From: Rhizodiscina lignyota
Lineage: Eukaryota > Ascomycota > Dothideomycetes > Aulographales > Rhizodiscinaceae
Length of the DNA stretch: 64,000 nt
Direction: 5' to 3'
NCBI GenBank assembly: GCA_010015805.1
Contig: ML978125.1
Location: forward strand, 434,001 to 498,000
Under the pieces are notes generated by a model. The model made no database searches and was not told the DNA's origin. It was given only the letters and a program-made list of their open reading frames with translations. Below, piece by piece: positions 11,091 through 22,084 of this stretch. A program made the translations under genes and the position numbers. Every line of letters starts with the position of its first letter. Within the stretch, counting starts at the first letter, position 1.

Positions 11091-11684
11091 AAGGCATTGA
11101 TGGGTGAAAGATATCCACATAGATCTCTTTGCAAGCGAATATGAGAGCCTTCTGAAAGTTTACACTCTAGATGTGGTAAAATAGGGACAAACAGACATTC
11201 TTGGTGTGATATCAATGAAAAGGGAAGCCTAACTAGATGAGAAGAAACCAATACCTTATGTATCCAGTTCATGCTGTTCCCTATTCGGTTAGCGCGTCAT
11301 CTCATCAGGACCCATGCAGATGCTAGTGGCTCACCTTTGGTCCTTTCCATCGCCTGCATCAGGATTGTGGAGACTCACGAACTTACTTATTACTGGAAGT
11401 TTTGTGCCCGCCTTATTCGTAATATGGCTGGAGAGTCACTCAAACATCATGCCCAAATGTGGCTATTCAAGACAGCCAAGACCTTGACCGCACGAGAAAT
11501 ATCCGGCGCCCTTACTCCTTTAGAGAACGAGATGACTCCGTGGTACTCGTATCCTACAGACGTGACGCCAACCCTGTGAAACGTCTTTGACGACAGTCAT
11601 ATCTTGTAACATTCGATCAGTATGCTGCTGAGAGATTATTAGCACCTGGTGTGCCCTGAACTTCGACTGGAGCTGCTTCCTATC
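11091..11684. other. Intergenic interval 11.1-11.7 kb
   Basis: This is the 3' region of the dehydrogenase and promoter of the hydrolase. The short open frame at 11271-11579 has no recognisable content. Confidence 0.5.
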
Positions 11685-12680
11685 ATGAATTCACCAACTT
11701 GGTCGCGTGTCACGACGCGATATGCCAGCCAATTAAGCAAGAACAGAGGCGGCAAAGAAGACCAGACTTTCACACTCCAAGACGGTCGCGTCTTAGGTTA
11801 TGCGGAATACGGCCATCCAAATGGCTTTCCGCTCCTATACTTCCACGGGTACCCTTCCTCCCGTCTCGAAGCCTCAGCGGTCGACAACCTGACCAAGCGC
11901 CTCCGTCTCCGAATCCTCTCCCCCGACCGTCCAGGCTTTGGCCTATCTAGCTTCCAACCCAATCGCCGAATCATTGACTACCCGGCCGATATCAAAGCCT
12001 TCGCACAACATCTTCAACTGTCCAAGTTTGCGGTATTAGGTGGGTCAGGTGGAGGGCCGTATGCCCTTGCATGTGCCCATACGTTGCCGCGGGAGATGCT
12101 GTCTGCGGTTGGCGTGATGGCTGGTGCGCCGCCATGGGAGGCAGGACCAGAGAAAATGACACTGGGGCGGCGGTGGTTGAGATGGGCAGCAGTGAATACC
12201 CCCACTGCGTTGCGTATACTGACAGATGGGCTGGTTGGTTTGCTCAGGTGGATTGTGAGCACTGGGCCAATCACGAAGAGAATTGATAAGTGGCTGGAGT
12301 CCACGAGCAAGGGAGAGCAGGAGAAGGAACCGCTTCTGGCTGCCGAAGAGCCTCGCTCCGTAGTAGAGCGAAGAGAGCAACTGCTACGTTTAGCTTTCGA
12401 AGGATTTGCACAAGGCTCCGCAGCTTCTGTCCAGGAAGCACGATTATTATCAGAGCAAGACTGGGGATTCAAGTTCGAGGATATCGACTTTCCGGTCAAA
12501 TTGTGGCATGGAACCAATGATGCAGATGCGCCAGTCGAGATGATACGTTACATGGCAAACCGGTTACCGCACGGTGTGCTTAAGGAGTTCGATGAGACGC
12601 ACTTCACTCTGGCGAATCATCTAGAGGAGATTTTGGCTGAATTTAACCCCGACACTTCCTCAAACCCTAAAGAAGCGTAG
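11685..12680 (+). CDS. Alpha/beta hydrolase fold protein
   Basis: This is a 331-aa serine hydrolase. The oxyanion motif is HGYPSSR (His54-Gly55). The nucleophile elbow GGSGGG places Ser121. A late Asp lies in WHGTNDADAP, and the catalytic His is in DETHFTL near the C-terminus, so the triad looks complete. An in-frame GTG at 11649 opens the frame earlier, but eukaryotic initiation points to the ATG at 11685. There is no signal peptide, so the protein is probably cytosolic or mitochondrial. A basic Ser/Thr leader (RVTTRYASQLSKNRGGK) could be a weak targeting sequence. The substrate is unknown; relatives include epoxide hydrolase-like and esterase-like enzymes. Confidence 0.88.
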   Translation: MNSPTWSRVTTRYASQLSKNRGGKEDQTFTLQDGRVLGYAEYGHPNGFPLLYFHGYPSSRLEASAVDNLTKRLRLRILSPDRPGFGLSSFQPNRRIIDYPADIKAFAQHLQLSKFAVLGGSGGGPYALACAHTLPREMLSAVGVMAGAPPWEAGPEKMTLGRRWLRWAAVNTPTALRILTDGLVGLLRWIVSTGPITKRIDKWLESTSKGEQEKEPLLAAEEPRSVVERREQLLRLAFEGFAQGSAASVQEARLLSEQDWGFKFEDIDFPVKLWHGTNDADAPVEMIRYMANRLPHGVLKEFDETHFTLANHLEEILAEFNPDTSSNPKEA

Positions 12681-13165
12681 AAAGATACCCCCACCTGCGG
12701 ATGCAAGTTCACTCACTCAGCTCATTGTGGGAACATAGCAGCACTCTCCCCTTCATGTAATAAAATAATTACCATGGTCTATTTGGACTCCAACATATCA
12801 TTTTGCCACTGGGCCGACTGAGACGTTTAGCTGCAGCTATTCGATATCACGCTCGTGGTTCTTCAACCTACGTTCAATGGCACTGCTTCACTCAAAGCTC
12901 TTTCAAGACAAGGCGACAATATTATATCCGGGCTTTGGCTGGCGTTCCATTTATGAAGAAGTGAGAAGTTCAGACGATTTTGCAGTAAGATTCCCTCATA
13001 TTTGAATGGTTTCTGTTTCAGGAAATGCGATGAGAGGAATCGAAGAGCGAAAAGAAAACGGTATCTCCAAAGTAGCAATCTCAAGATGCTCTAAATTTCG
13101 ACTTCCTTCAAGAGAAGATCCGTTTAATTTTCCTTATCTTCATAACCAATACCATTCATCCGATG
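12681..13165. other. Intergenic interval 12.7-13.2 kb
   Basis: This is a 3'-to-3' interval between convergent genes. I see no feature in it. Confidence 0.45.
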
Positions 13166-14043
13166 TCAAGAGCGCGGCAACGGCACCCAAGGCGGTTCCT
13201 GGCCGAGCACGGCAGGCTGCTCGGATCCAAATAGGCCCTGATGATATGCCGCATCAAGGTTTGCGCGGAGCTGAAGGTTCTTTCTGCGGAGCTTGCTGTT
13301 TGTTTTGATTTCGTGGTCAAGAAATGTGACCAGCAATGTCAGGCGCATCTGTGCCGCAATGGCAGACTTGCACGACGCTCTGGAGTGCTTCATACTTACC
13401 CGCTTGGTCTCACACTGCCAGGGCTTGTAGTAGACAGGAACGGGAACCTCAGTGGGGATCTGTTGTCTCTCATGGCGTGTACGGAGAGTAATGCCCATAC
13501 TCCGATTCTCATCCGAGATCCTTATGTTCTCTTCTAGGATATCATCAAATTCTCGCTTCGCCACTGCGGTTTCGCACTGAGTTAGGTCTATCTGACTGCA
13601 CGCACCTTCATGTGCTGTCTGATCATGAAAGCAGCAACCGCTCATTGCAGAAAATGAATCGAGCAGGGCCACTGATAGAGATGAACCGGCGTCGAGTGGC
13701 TCTGACAATATCTGTACTGAGAAACGAAAATGTCGAGCACTGCTTTGAAACGGGAAGCGTTATTCCGGATTGCCCAATCCAATTCCACCGCAAACTGACG
13801 GAACTGTTCTGGCGATTCTTCGTCTTCGTACTCTATAGATCGATCATCTTCCAGAGTAGCCGGCCGCTCCACTCCCGCCATAAGCATCGTATCAAATGCT
13901 CGGAGCATGGCTTCTCCTGGCGAACGAATTCCGCGCAATTCATGGCACCAAGCATACTCGTTATTGCGTACGAGATCAAACGCTTTCTGGTCTATAAGCT
14001 TTAGAGGCTCCGTGGAGTTAGCGTAGAGGAGGATATCGAACAT
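13166..14043 (-). CDS. Hypothetical protein in two frames (spliced or frame-broken)
   Basis: Two minus-strand frames abut. The first starts with an ATG at 14043 and is acidic in its middle (LEDDRSIEYEDEESPEQF). The second ends at 13166 and has a charged helical part (KREFDDILEENIRISDENR) followed by a basic one (EIKTNSKLRRKNLQLRANL). They meet around 13640-13715. No clean GT-AG intron joins them: the only phase-matched junction in the overlap would be 14 bp long, and longer options use weak donors such as GTGGAA. So this is either a normal gene whose intron I cannot place or a frame-shifted relic. No family is recognised. An open frame further upstream (14258-14506) could be an earlier exon. 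Confidence 0.35.
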
Positions 14044-14699
14044 TGCTGCGCCAGGAACCTGAATTGTGTCGTTAATTTTAAATTGGTATGTTTAGCGAGT
14101 GGCAGACTAGAGGGACCATGTGAATACCAAGTTGCGCGGAAGAACGAAGCTGGAGATACAGAATGAAACTGCTGCGCATTTTATGCAGTCCAAGGCAAAG
14201 CAGTAGTGTCCGATGTCTTGAATCGTCATGTTTGCCATGTTTGCAATAGATCGATTGTCATTGTTGACAAGATTGGGAGACATCGTCCAAGACATTCAAG
14301 GAAGCAAGCTTTTCGGAAGCTTGTGGTAATCCCATCCCCCTGCGGAAGGATGGAGAGTTTGCTGTGAAGCAGAGACCATATGCAACGACGACATTTTGCT
14401 GACGATTAAAGACCTGGAATCGGTGAAACAACTCAGACTTCTGAACTGTAAGGTCTTTCAGAGCATGTGAGAATGATCGGTACCAATCATTCCCGATTGA
14501 GAGCACGTGAGAGCGCGACGAAATGCAGCTGAGATGAATCGCGGAGCGGGCGCCACTCGTGTCTTTATTGAAGGTAAGCGAAAATGGCGCGTCAGACAGG
14601 ATGAGCCCATTTAAACCTGTTGGATTGCCTCTCTGAACTCATCAAACCCTCGTTGTTGCCATCCAAGCCATCATTCTAGCAATCTCGAACTGTCTCTTC
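14044..14699. other. Intergenic interval 14.0-14.7 kb
   Basis: This is a divergent promoter interval. The minus-strand frame at 14258-14506 has codon-like content (DWYRSFSHALKDLTVQKSEL) but begins without an ATG. It could be an upstream exon of the neighbouring minus-strand gene. Confidence 0.35.
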
Positions 14700-15083
14700 A
14701 TGATGTCGGAAACCATCAACGCCGTCTACATCGTCCTTCGCAAGGACTTCGACCACCACACCGATCGCAAAGGCCGCCTCGCCCTCCCAATCGGAGCGTA
14801 CTCGACAGTCACAGCTGCCAATGACGCTGCCAAAGCACACTGCACCGCCGAAGCGAGGAAAGGGCCAGATTATGGCGACGGTCCCGAGCACGAAATGAAG
14901 GACGGCCTGTACAAAGGGAGCTGCACGACGAGGCAAGATAGGCGAGACAATTTTGAAGTGTGGGTCAAGATGATGAAATTGGGTGATGTGAAAAAAACGA
15001 CGAAGCGGAAGAGTCAAGGAGAAGCGGGAGATGGAGCAGTAGCAAAGAAGGGGAAGGCGGCTGCTCCTTCCACGACGAGTTAG
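14700..15083 (+). CDS. Small conserved hypothetical protein
   Basis: This is a 127-aa single-exon protein. The first ~95 residues look like a compact domain (INAVYIVLRKDFDHHTDRKG, then LPIGAYSTVTAANDAAKAHC and FEVWVKMMKLG). The last ~30 residues are a Lys/Ala-rich basic tail that may bind nucleic acid or be nuclear. I recall similar short proteins in other ascomycetes but no assigned function. A second ATG at 14703 is an alternative start. There is no signal peptide. Confidence 0.6.
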   Translation: MMSETINAVYIVLRKDFDHHTDRKGRLALPIGAYSTVTAANDAAKAHCTAEARKGPDYGDGPEHEMKDGLYKGSCTTRQDRRDNFEVWVKMMKLGDVKKTTKRKSQGEAGDGAVAKKGKAAAPSTTS

Positions 15084-15515
15084 AGGAAGTTAGGATATTG
15101 AGCTGCCACAATTTTCGCTTCTCATTTGGATTGTATTCTTCTTTCGTATGAACAGATTTGGGTGGAATTCGTCTAATACAGCAAGGCAAAAAAGAGATCA
15201 TGGATATTCCAATAATACTGCAATCATAACGGGATCTTATGGATGCACCGAACCCCAGCTACGCGATGATCTCGCGGGGAATGCGCAAGTTTATAAGCGG
15301 CACTTTTCGGATATGCAGATGAAAACATCACATTTGGACACCGGAGAACCGGGGCTCAACTCGAAAGCAGAGGCATATTTGTAGCTCTTAAGCGGGTAAG
15401 TTTGGTTTAAAGCTTTCCTTGATTCCAATGTGTCTCTTATCGTGGCTCTCCGATCTGCTCTATCTATTTCTTCCGTTTTGACGCGTCGTGACGCGTCTAC
15501 ATCCACGTTAGCACC
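15084..15515. other. Intergenic interval 15.1-15.5 kb
   Basis: This is the promoter region of the aminotransferase gene. It contains a paired ACGCGT element close to the start codon, listed separately, and nothing else recognisable. Confidence 0.5.
15481..15496 (+). promoter_or_regulatory. Paired ACGCGT (MCB-like) boxes
   Basis: Two ACGCGT hexamers separated by four bases lie 20-35 bp before the aminotransferase ATG. In yeasts ACGCGT is the MluI cell-cycle box bound by MBF. Here the position is inside the likely 5' leader, so a regulatory role is only a possibility. Confidence 0.25.
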
Positions 15516-16971
15516 ATGATTTCAGCGCGTGGTGCAAGGTATATTCAATCTGGCTATGCTCGAGGAGACAAGAACTTTTATGACAGATATGACAATCCTG
15601 ATGGAATTGTCGACTTTGGAAATGCAGAGAATGTTCGTTTTGCGTCTATTATGTGTGATTTCGTTATCTGAATATGGCAGTTTTTGATGCACAATTTGAT
15701 GACCGAATATATCAACCACCGTGTGAGTAATTTAGTTCTGTTTCAAATGAGAGGCTAATAACGGAAGCAGAGACCTTTTCAATGGAAACTCTGCACTTAC
15801 AACGAAGGTGCCACTGGGAGCACGCGTCTTTGCAGCGCAATGGCTGGCCTGGTCAACGACTACTTTGCACCACTAACTCCAATATCCGCAGATCATATTA
15901 CATTTACAGCCGGCGTTACTGCTCTAAACGAAATGATCACTCAAGTTCTCTGCAACGAAGGCGACACCATCATGCTCGGGAGGCCAAGTTACGGCTCGTT
16001 CAACAAAGACCTGGTGCTCCGGACAGATGTCCAGCTCGAATACGTTGGCTTCAATGGCGCCGATCAGTTCGCTCCTGAAGTCGTTGATGTCTATGCTGAT
16101 GCTTTGAAGCAGGCCAGAGAGCGCGGCTCAAAAGTCAGAGCGCTTCTGGTATGCAATCCGCATAACCCACTTGGACGATGTTATCCCCAAGCAACGCTCG
16201 AGCGACTTGTCGACTTTTGTGTCTCTGAGGATCTGCATTTGATTAGCGACGAAATCTATGCGCTGTCCATTTTCAATCCCACGGCTCAATTCACCTCCGT
16301 TCTTGGCTGCGGCAAAGACACACCCGAGTACCACAACCGTGTGCATGTATTGTACGGAATGTCAAAAGATTTTGCTGGTGCGGGCCTTCGCCTAGGCTGC
16401 CTGATCAGTCGTAGCAAAGTCGTCAATGATGCGATCCGGCCAATCTGCCGCTTTGCTTCACCTTCGGAGATCTCTGGGTTTTTGGCCGCGGAGCTCCTCG
16501 ACGAGAAGGACCTTGTAAAGTCGTTCATAGAGCAAAGCCGAAAGGCACTGTTCCAAAGTCATAGATTTGCAGCTGGCCTTCTCCATGAGGCAGGGATTAA
16601 ATATTATTGGCCTGTGTATGTCTCCTCATAGTCTTCCACATTTCCTTGGTGCTTCGTTGATTCCTGCTCTGCTAATTGTTCGCAGCGATGCCGGATTCTT
16701 CATATTGATGGACCTCTCCTCGTTCCTCCCACTGTTGGAGACCAATGGAGATGCATGGGCTGCAGAAAGATTGCTCTCCAAGTGCTTCATGGACCAAAAG
16801 GTCGACATGTCAAGGGGAGAGGTATATCACGATGAACGACCCGGCCAGTTCCGATTAATACATAGCTTTGATCAAAATATGATAATCGAGGGTGTCAGGA
16901 GGTAAGAATTTGTCTATAGTAAATGATCTTTGTTAAGACATCACAGGATACGGAAGGTGCTTGGCATCTAA
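15516..16971 (+). CDS. ACC-synthase-like class I/II aminotransferase (PLP enzyme)
   Basis: Exons by reading are 15516-15632, 15681-15722, 15771-16615, 16686-16901 and 16947-16971, giving 414 aa. Splicing yields the family's conserved blocks: GNAEN near the N-terminus, YNEG, ITFTAGVTALNEM, CNPHNPLG (about 181-188), SDEIYALSIF, and the PLP-binding Lys near residue 252 in YGMSKDFAGAGLRLG. The last intron uses GTAAGA and gives the usual ending GVRRIRKVLGI; without splicing it would stop at GVRR. Such enzymes bind pyridoxal phosphate and resemble plant 1-aminocyclopropane-1-carboxylate synthase. In fungi many sit in secondary-metabolite clusters and act on amino-acid derived intermediates. The true reaction is unknown. 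A PrpD-family gene follows on the same strand after 308 bp. Confidence 0.88.
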
Positions 16972-17279
16972 CCGAGATGGAAAGAACTGCGAGGTACTCT
17001 CGAGCGACTTAACCTGTGTTTCTAAAAACCGCAAATCAATCGTTGCCATACTTCATTGCACGTAGAGAGCAGCACAACAATACATAATTGCGGGTCTTAG
17101 CTTTCCAGAAGAGGGGTGAGCGGGCAGTGGGCGCGGATGTTCCCCGCCCGGCTCACTATTGTGGGAGGAAATATCAACAACAACTAATCCTAGAAATGAA
17201 GGTATTTCGATTTCCAAAAGCTGTTCATATCATCATATTTGTTTCCCAGTGAAGATTTTCATTTTCATTTCCGTCGAAA
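16972..17279. other. Intergenic interval 17.0-17.3 kb
   Basis: This is a short spacer between two co-oriented genes with an A/T-rich leader before 17280. No feature is seen. Confidence 0.45.
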
Positions 17280-18719
17280 ATGTCGCAAGATCTATCAGTC
17301 TCTTCTGATCGAGACCGTACGCTCGATCTAGCAACATACCTCTCAAAGCTCACTTACGACGATATTCCAAATGATGTTGTGCACATAGCAAAGGCATCTA
17401 TTCTAAACTCCGTTGGCTGCGGTCTCTCTTCCGCGATGCTTGAGCCAGCCAAGAAATTGTTCGCCGCTCTCGATGTAACTGGAAAAAAACCTCGCCCAGT
17501 CACGGTCCTTGCTCGACCAGAACATGCAACTGTTGATGATGCAGCACTTCTCAATGGACTGTCTATGACTGCGCGATTCTTCGACGATACGCATTTGGGC
17601 ACAGTCATCCACCCATCTGGACCTCCGCTTGCTGCAATCTTGGCGTATGCCGAAGCCCACCACATGAGTGGGAAGGATGTTATAGTGGCATTCTTGGTCG
17701 GTGTAGAAACTTTGCTGGCTGTCGGGTACGCTCTTGGGCTGGGACCGTACAGGAAAGGGTGGCATCTTACCAGCATCACCGGTACATTCGGAGCTACAGC
17801 TGCTATTGCAAAGCTAATGAACCTTCCTCCTGAGAAGTTTGCTATTGCGTTCGGTCACGCGTCGAGCATGGCGGCGGGCTCCAGAGGTGTCTTCGCGACC
17901 GACACATTGATAATGCATGCGGGACGTGCCGCGCAAAATGGGCTCTTAGCTGCCCGCATTGCTCGAGAGGGGTTTGGGAGTACTACGCACGCCCTGGAGA
18001 AATGGGTACAGCTCATTTCGGTCGGAGACAGCAATCCATCTCTAGTCAGCGCACCGGCTGATGCGAAGCCGAATGAGCGGAAGTGGGAGATACTTGAAAA
18101 CGCATTCAAGCCTTATCCGTGTGGCATTGTGATTCATCCCATCATCGATGCGGGAGTGGAAGGGCATCAATACTTTTTCAAGAGCGACGACAGCCCGATT
18201 AAGGGAAAGTCGCCGCGGGATGCCTTGGATATCTTTCCGGAGATCGAAGTATTGGTGACGCCTCTGACTTTACGGCTATGCAGTGTCAAGCACCCAGAGA
18301 ACTTCCCGCAGGTCATGTTCAGTACCTACCATGGGCTTGCTGTTGGATTGGTGTATGGTAACGGCGGGATAAAGGAATTCTCGGGAGAAGTGGCCAATGA
18401 TCCTGTCATTAAGGCATTAAGGGACCGGACTACTCTCAAGACAGACGATTCGTTGGGAGATGACCAAGCTTCTGTCACCTTCACATACAGCTCTTCCACG
18501 GGCCGTGGAGAAAAGAAGGTCTTCATTGAGCATGCGACAGGATCCTTGCTAAATCCGATGACAGACAAACAATTAGACACCAAATTCTTGGACCAAGCGA
18601 TAGCAGGAAATGTAGACAAAGGAAGTGCCTCGGAAGCATTAAAGGAACTTTGGGATTTAGAAAAGGTGGACGATATTGGCTCTGTAATGAAGAAGCTTGT
18701 ATCGGCCTCGGTGCCGTAG
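17280..18719 (+). CDS. MmgE/PrpD family protein (2-methylcitrate dehydratase / cis-aconitate decarboxylase superfamily)
   Basis: This is a 479-aa single-exon protein. The N-terminal helical domain carries the superfamily's blocks: ILNSVGCGLSSA, DDAALLNGLSMTARFFDDTH (active-site Asp and His region, about residues 83-102), HPSGPPLAAILAYAEA and GWHLTSITGTFGATAAIAKL. GHASSMAAGSRGVFATD and HAGRAAQNG follow, then a C-terminal lid domain. Characterised members dehydrate 2-methylcitrate or decarboxylate cis-aconitate to itaconate. Several fungal members act in secondary metabolism instead. No mitochondrial presequence is evident (it begins MSQDLSVSSDRDRTLDLATY), which argues against a housekeeping methylcitrate role. 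Substrate is not determinable by eye. Confidence 0.88.
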   Translation: MSQDLSVSSDRDRTLDLATYLSKLTYDDIPNDVVHIAKASILNSVGCGLSSAMLEPAKKLFAALDVTGKKPRPVTVLARPEHATVDDAALLNGLSMTARFFDDTHLGTVIHPSGPPLAAILAYAEAHHMSGKDVIVAFLVGVETLLAVGYALGLGPYRKGWHLTSITGTFGATAAIAKLMNLPPEKFAIAFGHASSMAAGSRGVFATDTLIMHAGRAAQNGLLAARIAREGFGSTTHALEKWVQLISVGDSNPSLVSAPADAKPNERKWEILENAFKPYPCGIVIHPIIDAGVEGHQYFFKSDDSPIKGKSPRDALDIFPEIEVLVTPLTLRLCSVKHPENFPQVMFSTYHGLAVGLVYGNGGIKEFSGEVANDPVIKALRDRTTLKTDDSLGDDQASVTFTYSSSTGRGEKKVFIEHATGSLLNPMTDKQLDTKFLDQAIAGNVDKGSASEALKELWDLEKVDDIGSVMKKLVSASVP

Positions 18720-20105
18720 GCATCGTCGAATCAAAACGTTTCCATCGTTTCCGTCATGTACAAGGCCAGCCGGCCGATTCCAGTGAATGCCTCTTCTGCA
18801 ATTAGCCTTTGTCAGCCACCAAAATTGGGAAGTTGGCTTAGTACGCAATTCTACATACCATAGGGCTGGTCCAAGCGTGCTTTATGAATCGATCTACTTA
18901 AAGCTGGGGAATGTCCATCTCCGTCTCACTTGAGACTGTCTGTGCGTATGGAAGTCAAGCATATGGACTGGTTTGTATAGCTGTATAGTCGGGAAGTCGG
19001 TCTTTTCAGTTCTTCTCTCTTTTTCATGTCCTCGTCTTTCACAGTTTGTTTGTTACCTCATCAGATGTGTCAGGCACTCCTTTCTCCTTCCTCTGCCAAC
19101 CTTTTCTCCCGCCCCCAGCGACTCAATGGCAGTCAATTGCGTCAACACGGGGACTGAGTTCCTGTATTGGCTAGCTATATGAAGCCGTCTCCGATCTACT
19201 CGGTCGCTCCGTTCGCGAAATTCGAGGCCCACGACGATTACAATGCCCCCACAGGATGAGTAAGGCCGCAGATCTGCAACACAGCTCGGGCGAGGAAGAT
19301 GGGCCAATCACGCCGAGATTCGTTGCAGCGGGGTATGCTGTCAAAGCACATGCAGCGATCAACACATTCGACTGATCCAGGCCCCACTCGGGACGTTGCG
19401 ATGTGGTGAGACAGAGCTGAATTTAAGCATATCGGACACTCCACTTTTGTAGCCGCAGGGTCGGCGGCTTGGGGCCGACGTCAATTTCAGGGCACGCAAA
19501 GCTTGAAGCCTTCGTCCCTTCGCTCTCCACCTTCTTTTGACTGCGAGGCATTTCAACCTTCACGATGCTCTCGTCGATCTTCGTTGAGGAATCCTTTTAT
19601 TCGACAGTCGCCTTCGCCGCCGTCGCGCAATACGTTCCCCAGCTGCATGCTAGGCCTGCTCAGTAAGCCCAGTAAGCCGCAAGCGATGCAAACCCCACCC
19701 CGGTCCATGGGCGGCGTCTCTCTTCGCAGAAAGAGAGCCGAATCGCACAACGGTAGATCCATATTCCTTGCACTTGTCATGGCCTAAAGGCTTCTAGTAG
19801 ACGCGGCAGGGCTGGGCAAGTTACTATTTGGGGTCGTAATCTTGATTTCCGCTTTGCGTTTATGCTTACTTATAGATACTCATTCCGCAATCTGAAATCC
19901 TTTGCGAATTCTTCTCCCAAAAAGATTCAAATGTACATCTCACTCCCCTGCCACTTCAAGCCACACCCTCCGCACAGACGTGTTCTTGAGTAATCGTACA
20001 GATTCAGGGCCCACTTTTCCTGACTCTCTTTAAGCTTGGCTCTCATCTATACTCCATACACTCTTTGAATATGCTGCTGGAAAGAGCGGCGGTTGGCGGC
20101 CCTAC
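18720..20105. other. Intergenic interval 18.7-20.1 kb
   Basis: This 1.4 kb stretch has only short open frames with biased Arg/Ser/Pro content and no recognisable motif. It must contain the promoter of the membrane-protein gene that starts at 20106. Confidence 0.5.
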
Positions 20106-21216
20106 ATGGTCGACGCCGGCGGCCCATGGGTGAGGTCTTTCAACTTCATAATAGATGCCAAGTCCACTGTAGCTCACTGAACCAAGTGTCTTCATCGCCT
20201 TCAGCGCCGTTGCGATATGGTCGAGCGTCCCCTTGACGCTCCGAGTATTCACAACGCTTAAACGCCGCCGAGGACCATACTTCTGGTCTCTTCTCATCAC
20301 ATCTTGGGGCCTCTGCATTCGCCAGATCGGATACACGCTCAGCTTCCTCGCACCATGGGTCTCGTGGATCGCCAGTAACATCCTTGCCCAAGCCGGCTGG
20401 GTTGCGATGGTGACGGGTTTCTCGGTCGTGCTCTACTCGCGTCTGAACCTGATCGTGGAAAGTCGAAAAGTGCGCCGATGGGCCCTCGTCATGATCGTCG
20501 CTGACGGCCTCATATTCCATCCGGCCATGATCACGCTCTCGATAGGCCAAATCGCACTACGCCATGAGGGAAAATTGCATGCGGTGGCACAGTGGCAGAG
20601 CGTATTCAAGCCGCTAGAACGAATCCAGATCTTGGTCTTTTCTGCTCAAGAGACCATCATCTCGTTTTTCTACGTGTGGGCTGCGTACCAATATCTCCGA
20701 AGCCGGTTCGAGCAGGGTGGGAAAACTCGGAGCGCCATGATACTCCTCCTGGTCGTCCAGCTTGTAATTGTGGCCGTGGATATTGCCCTCATCGCCATCG
20801 ACTTCGCTGGCCTTTTGGAGCTCAAGCTCTTCATCCACTCGTTTGTATACGCCGCGAAACTGGAGCTCGAATTCGTTGTGCTGAATCAACTCGTTGAGCT
20901 TTCAAAGCTGGGCGTACCTGGCCTTCCATCATCAACCAAAGGTCTAACGCATGGCTCGCAGAAAGTCGACGACGAGGCGAAAGTTGGCGACTCACCTGGG
21001 CCAGAATTCATGACAGCGAAAGCTATGGAATGGACACCACCACAGTCGCCGGACTCTCAATCCATAAGCGGAACTCGTTTCGCGGGACCCTCTCAAAAAG
21101 AGAAGAGAGATACTATGTTCAAAAACGCATCGCCAATAGGACCAACAGCAGAGATGCATGAAATAGACATTGATGTTTTGGGACTAAAGAAGACCATCAC
21201 CAATCCAGATGGATGA
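20106..21216 (+). CDS. Fungal multi-pass integral membrane protein (DUF7703-like)
   Basis: A small first exon (20106-20129, MVDAGGPW) joins 20173-21216 across a 43-bp intron, giving 355 aa. The upstream frame of exon 2 ends in the TAG of the acceptor, so this splice is needed to obtain an ATG. About six to seven hydrophobic helices occupy residues 10-235, including VFIAFSAVAIWSSV, YFWSLLITSWGLCI, ILAQAGWVAMVTGFSVVLYS, IISFFYVWAAYQYL and MILLLVVQLVIVAVDIALIA. They are followed by a ~110-residue soluble, Ser/Pro-rich cytosolic tail. The pattern matches a large ascomycete family of unknown function with rhodopsin-like topology. Its position next to a UstYa-family gene suggests possible co-regulation but does not show it. 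Confidence 0.72.
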
Positions 21217-22084
21217 ATATTCACACCGTTTGCTTCACCACTTAATCCGGATTCTATTCAACGAGCCAGAGTGCCGCAGCAGCTACATTGGATCAACAGA
21301 AAGAGATTCATGACAGAAGACTCTCAATAGGTATGATTTTCACAAGATCGGCTTCGGATAGAACGTTGGCTGAGTTTTATCATCAGTTACCGAAGCTGCC
21401 TTCGTCCGACCCATCCAAATTGCAGGTATTCTGGCAAACCTACTGCGATTGCGACGAGCGAATATTTGCGAGCATGACTTTGGATTGTCCGAGAACAACG
21501 GACTGCCTCGAGAAAGAAGCAGTCAGTTCGGCATCACGCGAAAGGGGCAATTCTGCAACCATACGCTACAGCTGCACTTCCAAGCTATCACTTACCAGAA
21601 ACGGCACCGCGTTGCGACAAGGGCCGATCTAGCATATGCAGAAGCTGGCGCCGTTTCATGCACGCAGGTCAGCATGGTCGGCAACGGAACCACTGTTCCG
21701 GGATATCTCCAAAAAGCTTGGTTCACGCCCTGCGTAAAGGGAAAGACATACACTATTGTTAACCAAATAGTTGCCGACATATGGTTCACAGATTAATGTT
21801 GAATCCTTCGAAGCCGATCTTCCGTACGTGTCAAGCCCAATCGCATTCCGACATGCCACTTCACACACGTGTCCGGCTCCATCTTCACAGTCTCCCGTGG
21901 ATTCATGCTCTGCTTGACTGACAGACATGTGCCACCACAAAGCCAATTAGCTAGCAACATTATGGTTCACAAATCGATGTTGAATCCCAGAAGCCGCTTT
22001 TCCGTACATGGCAAGCTCATCTGCTTCGTGACGCGTCTCTCACCACATATCCCCATCTATCTTCTCTCCTTTCCATCCTCGGCT
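21217..22084. other. Interval 21.2-22.1 kb with a possible short open frame
   Basis: A plus-strand frame at 21449-21796 encodes ~115 residues with scattered Cys and a Gly/Val-rich part (AEAGAVSCTQVSMVGNG), but it has no ATG near its start and I could not connect it to an upstream exon. The frame ends inside the first copy of a duplicated ~62 bp segment. I do not call a gene here. Confidence 0.3.
21780..22021. repeat. Imperfect direct repeat, two ~62-bp copies
   Basis: Copy one is 21780-21842 and copy two 21961-22021. Both begin TATGGTTCACA and share TGTTGAATCC, AGAAGCCG or CGAAGCCG, and TTCCGTAC followed by GGCAAGC or GTCAAGC. They run in the same orientation ~180 bp apart and sit just beyond the 3' end of the UstYa-family gene. 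The origin is unknown; slippage or recombination is likely. Confidence 0.7.
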
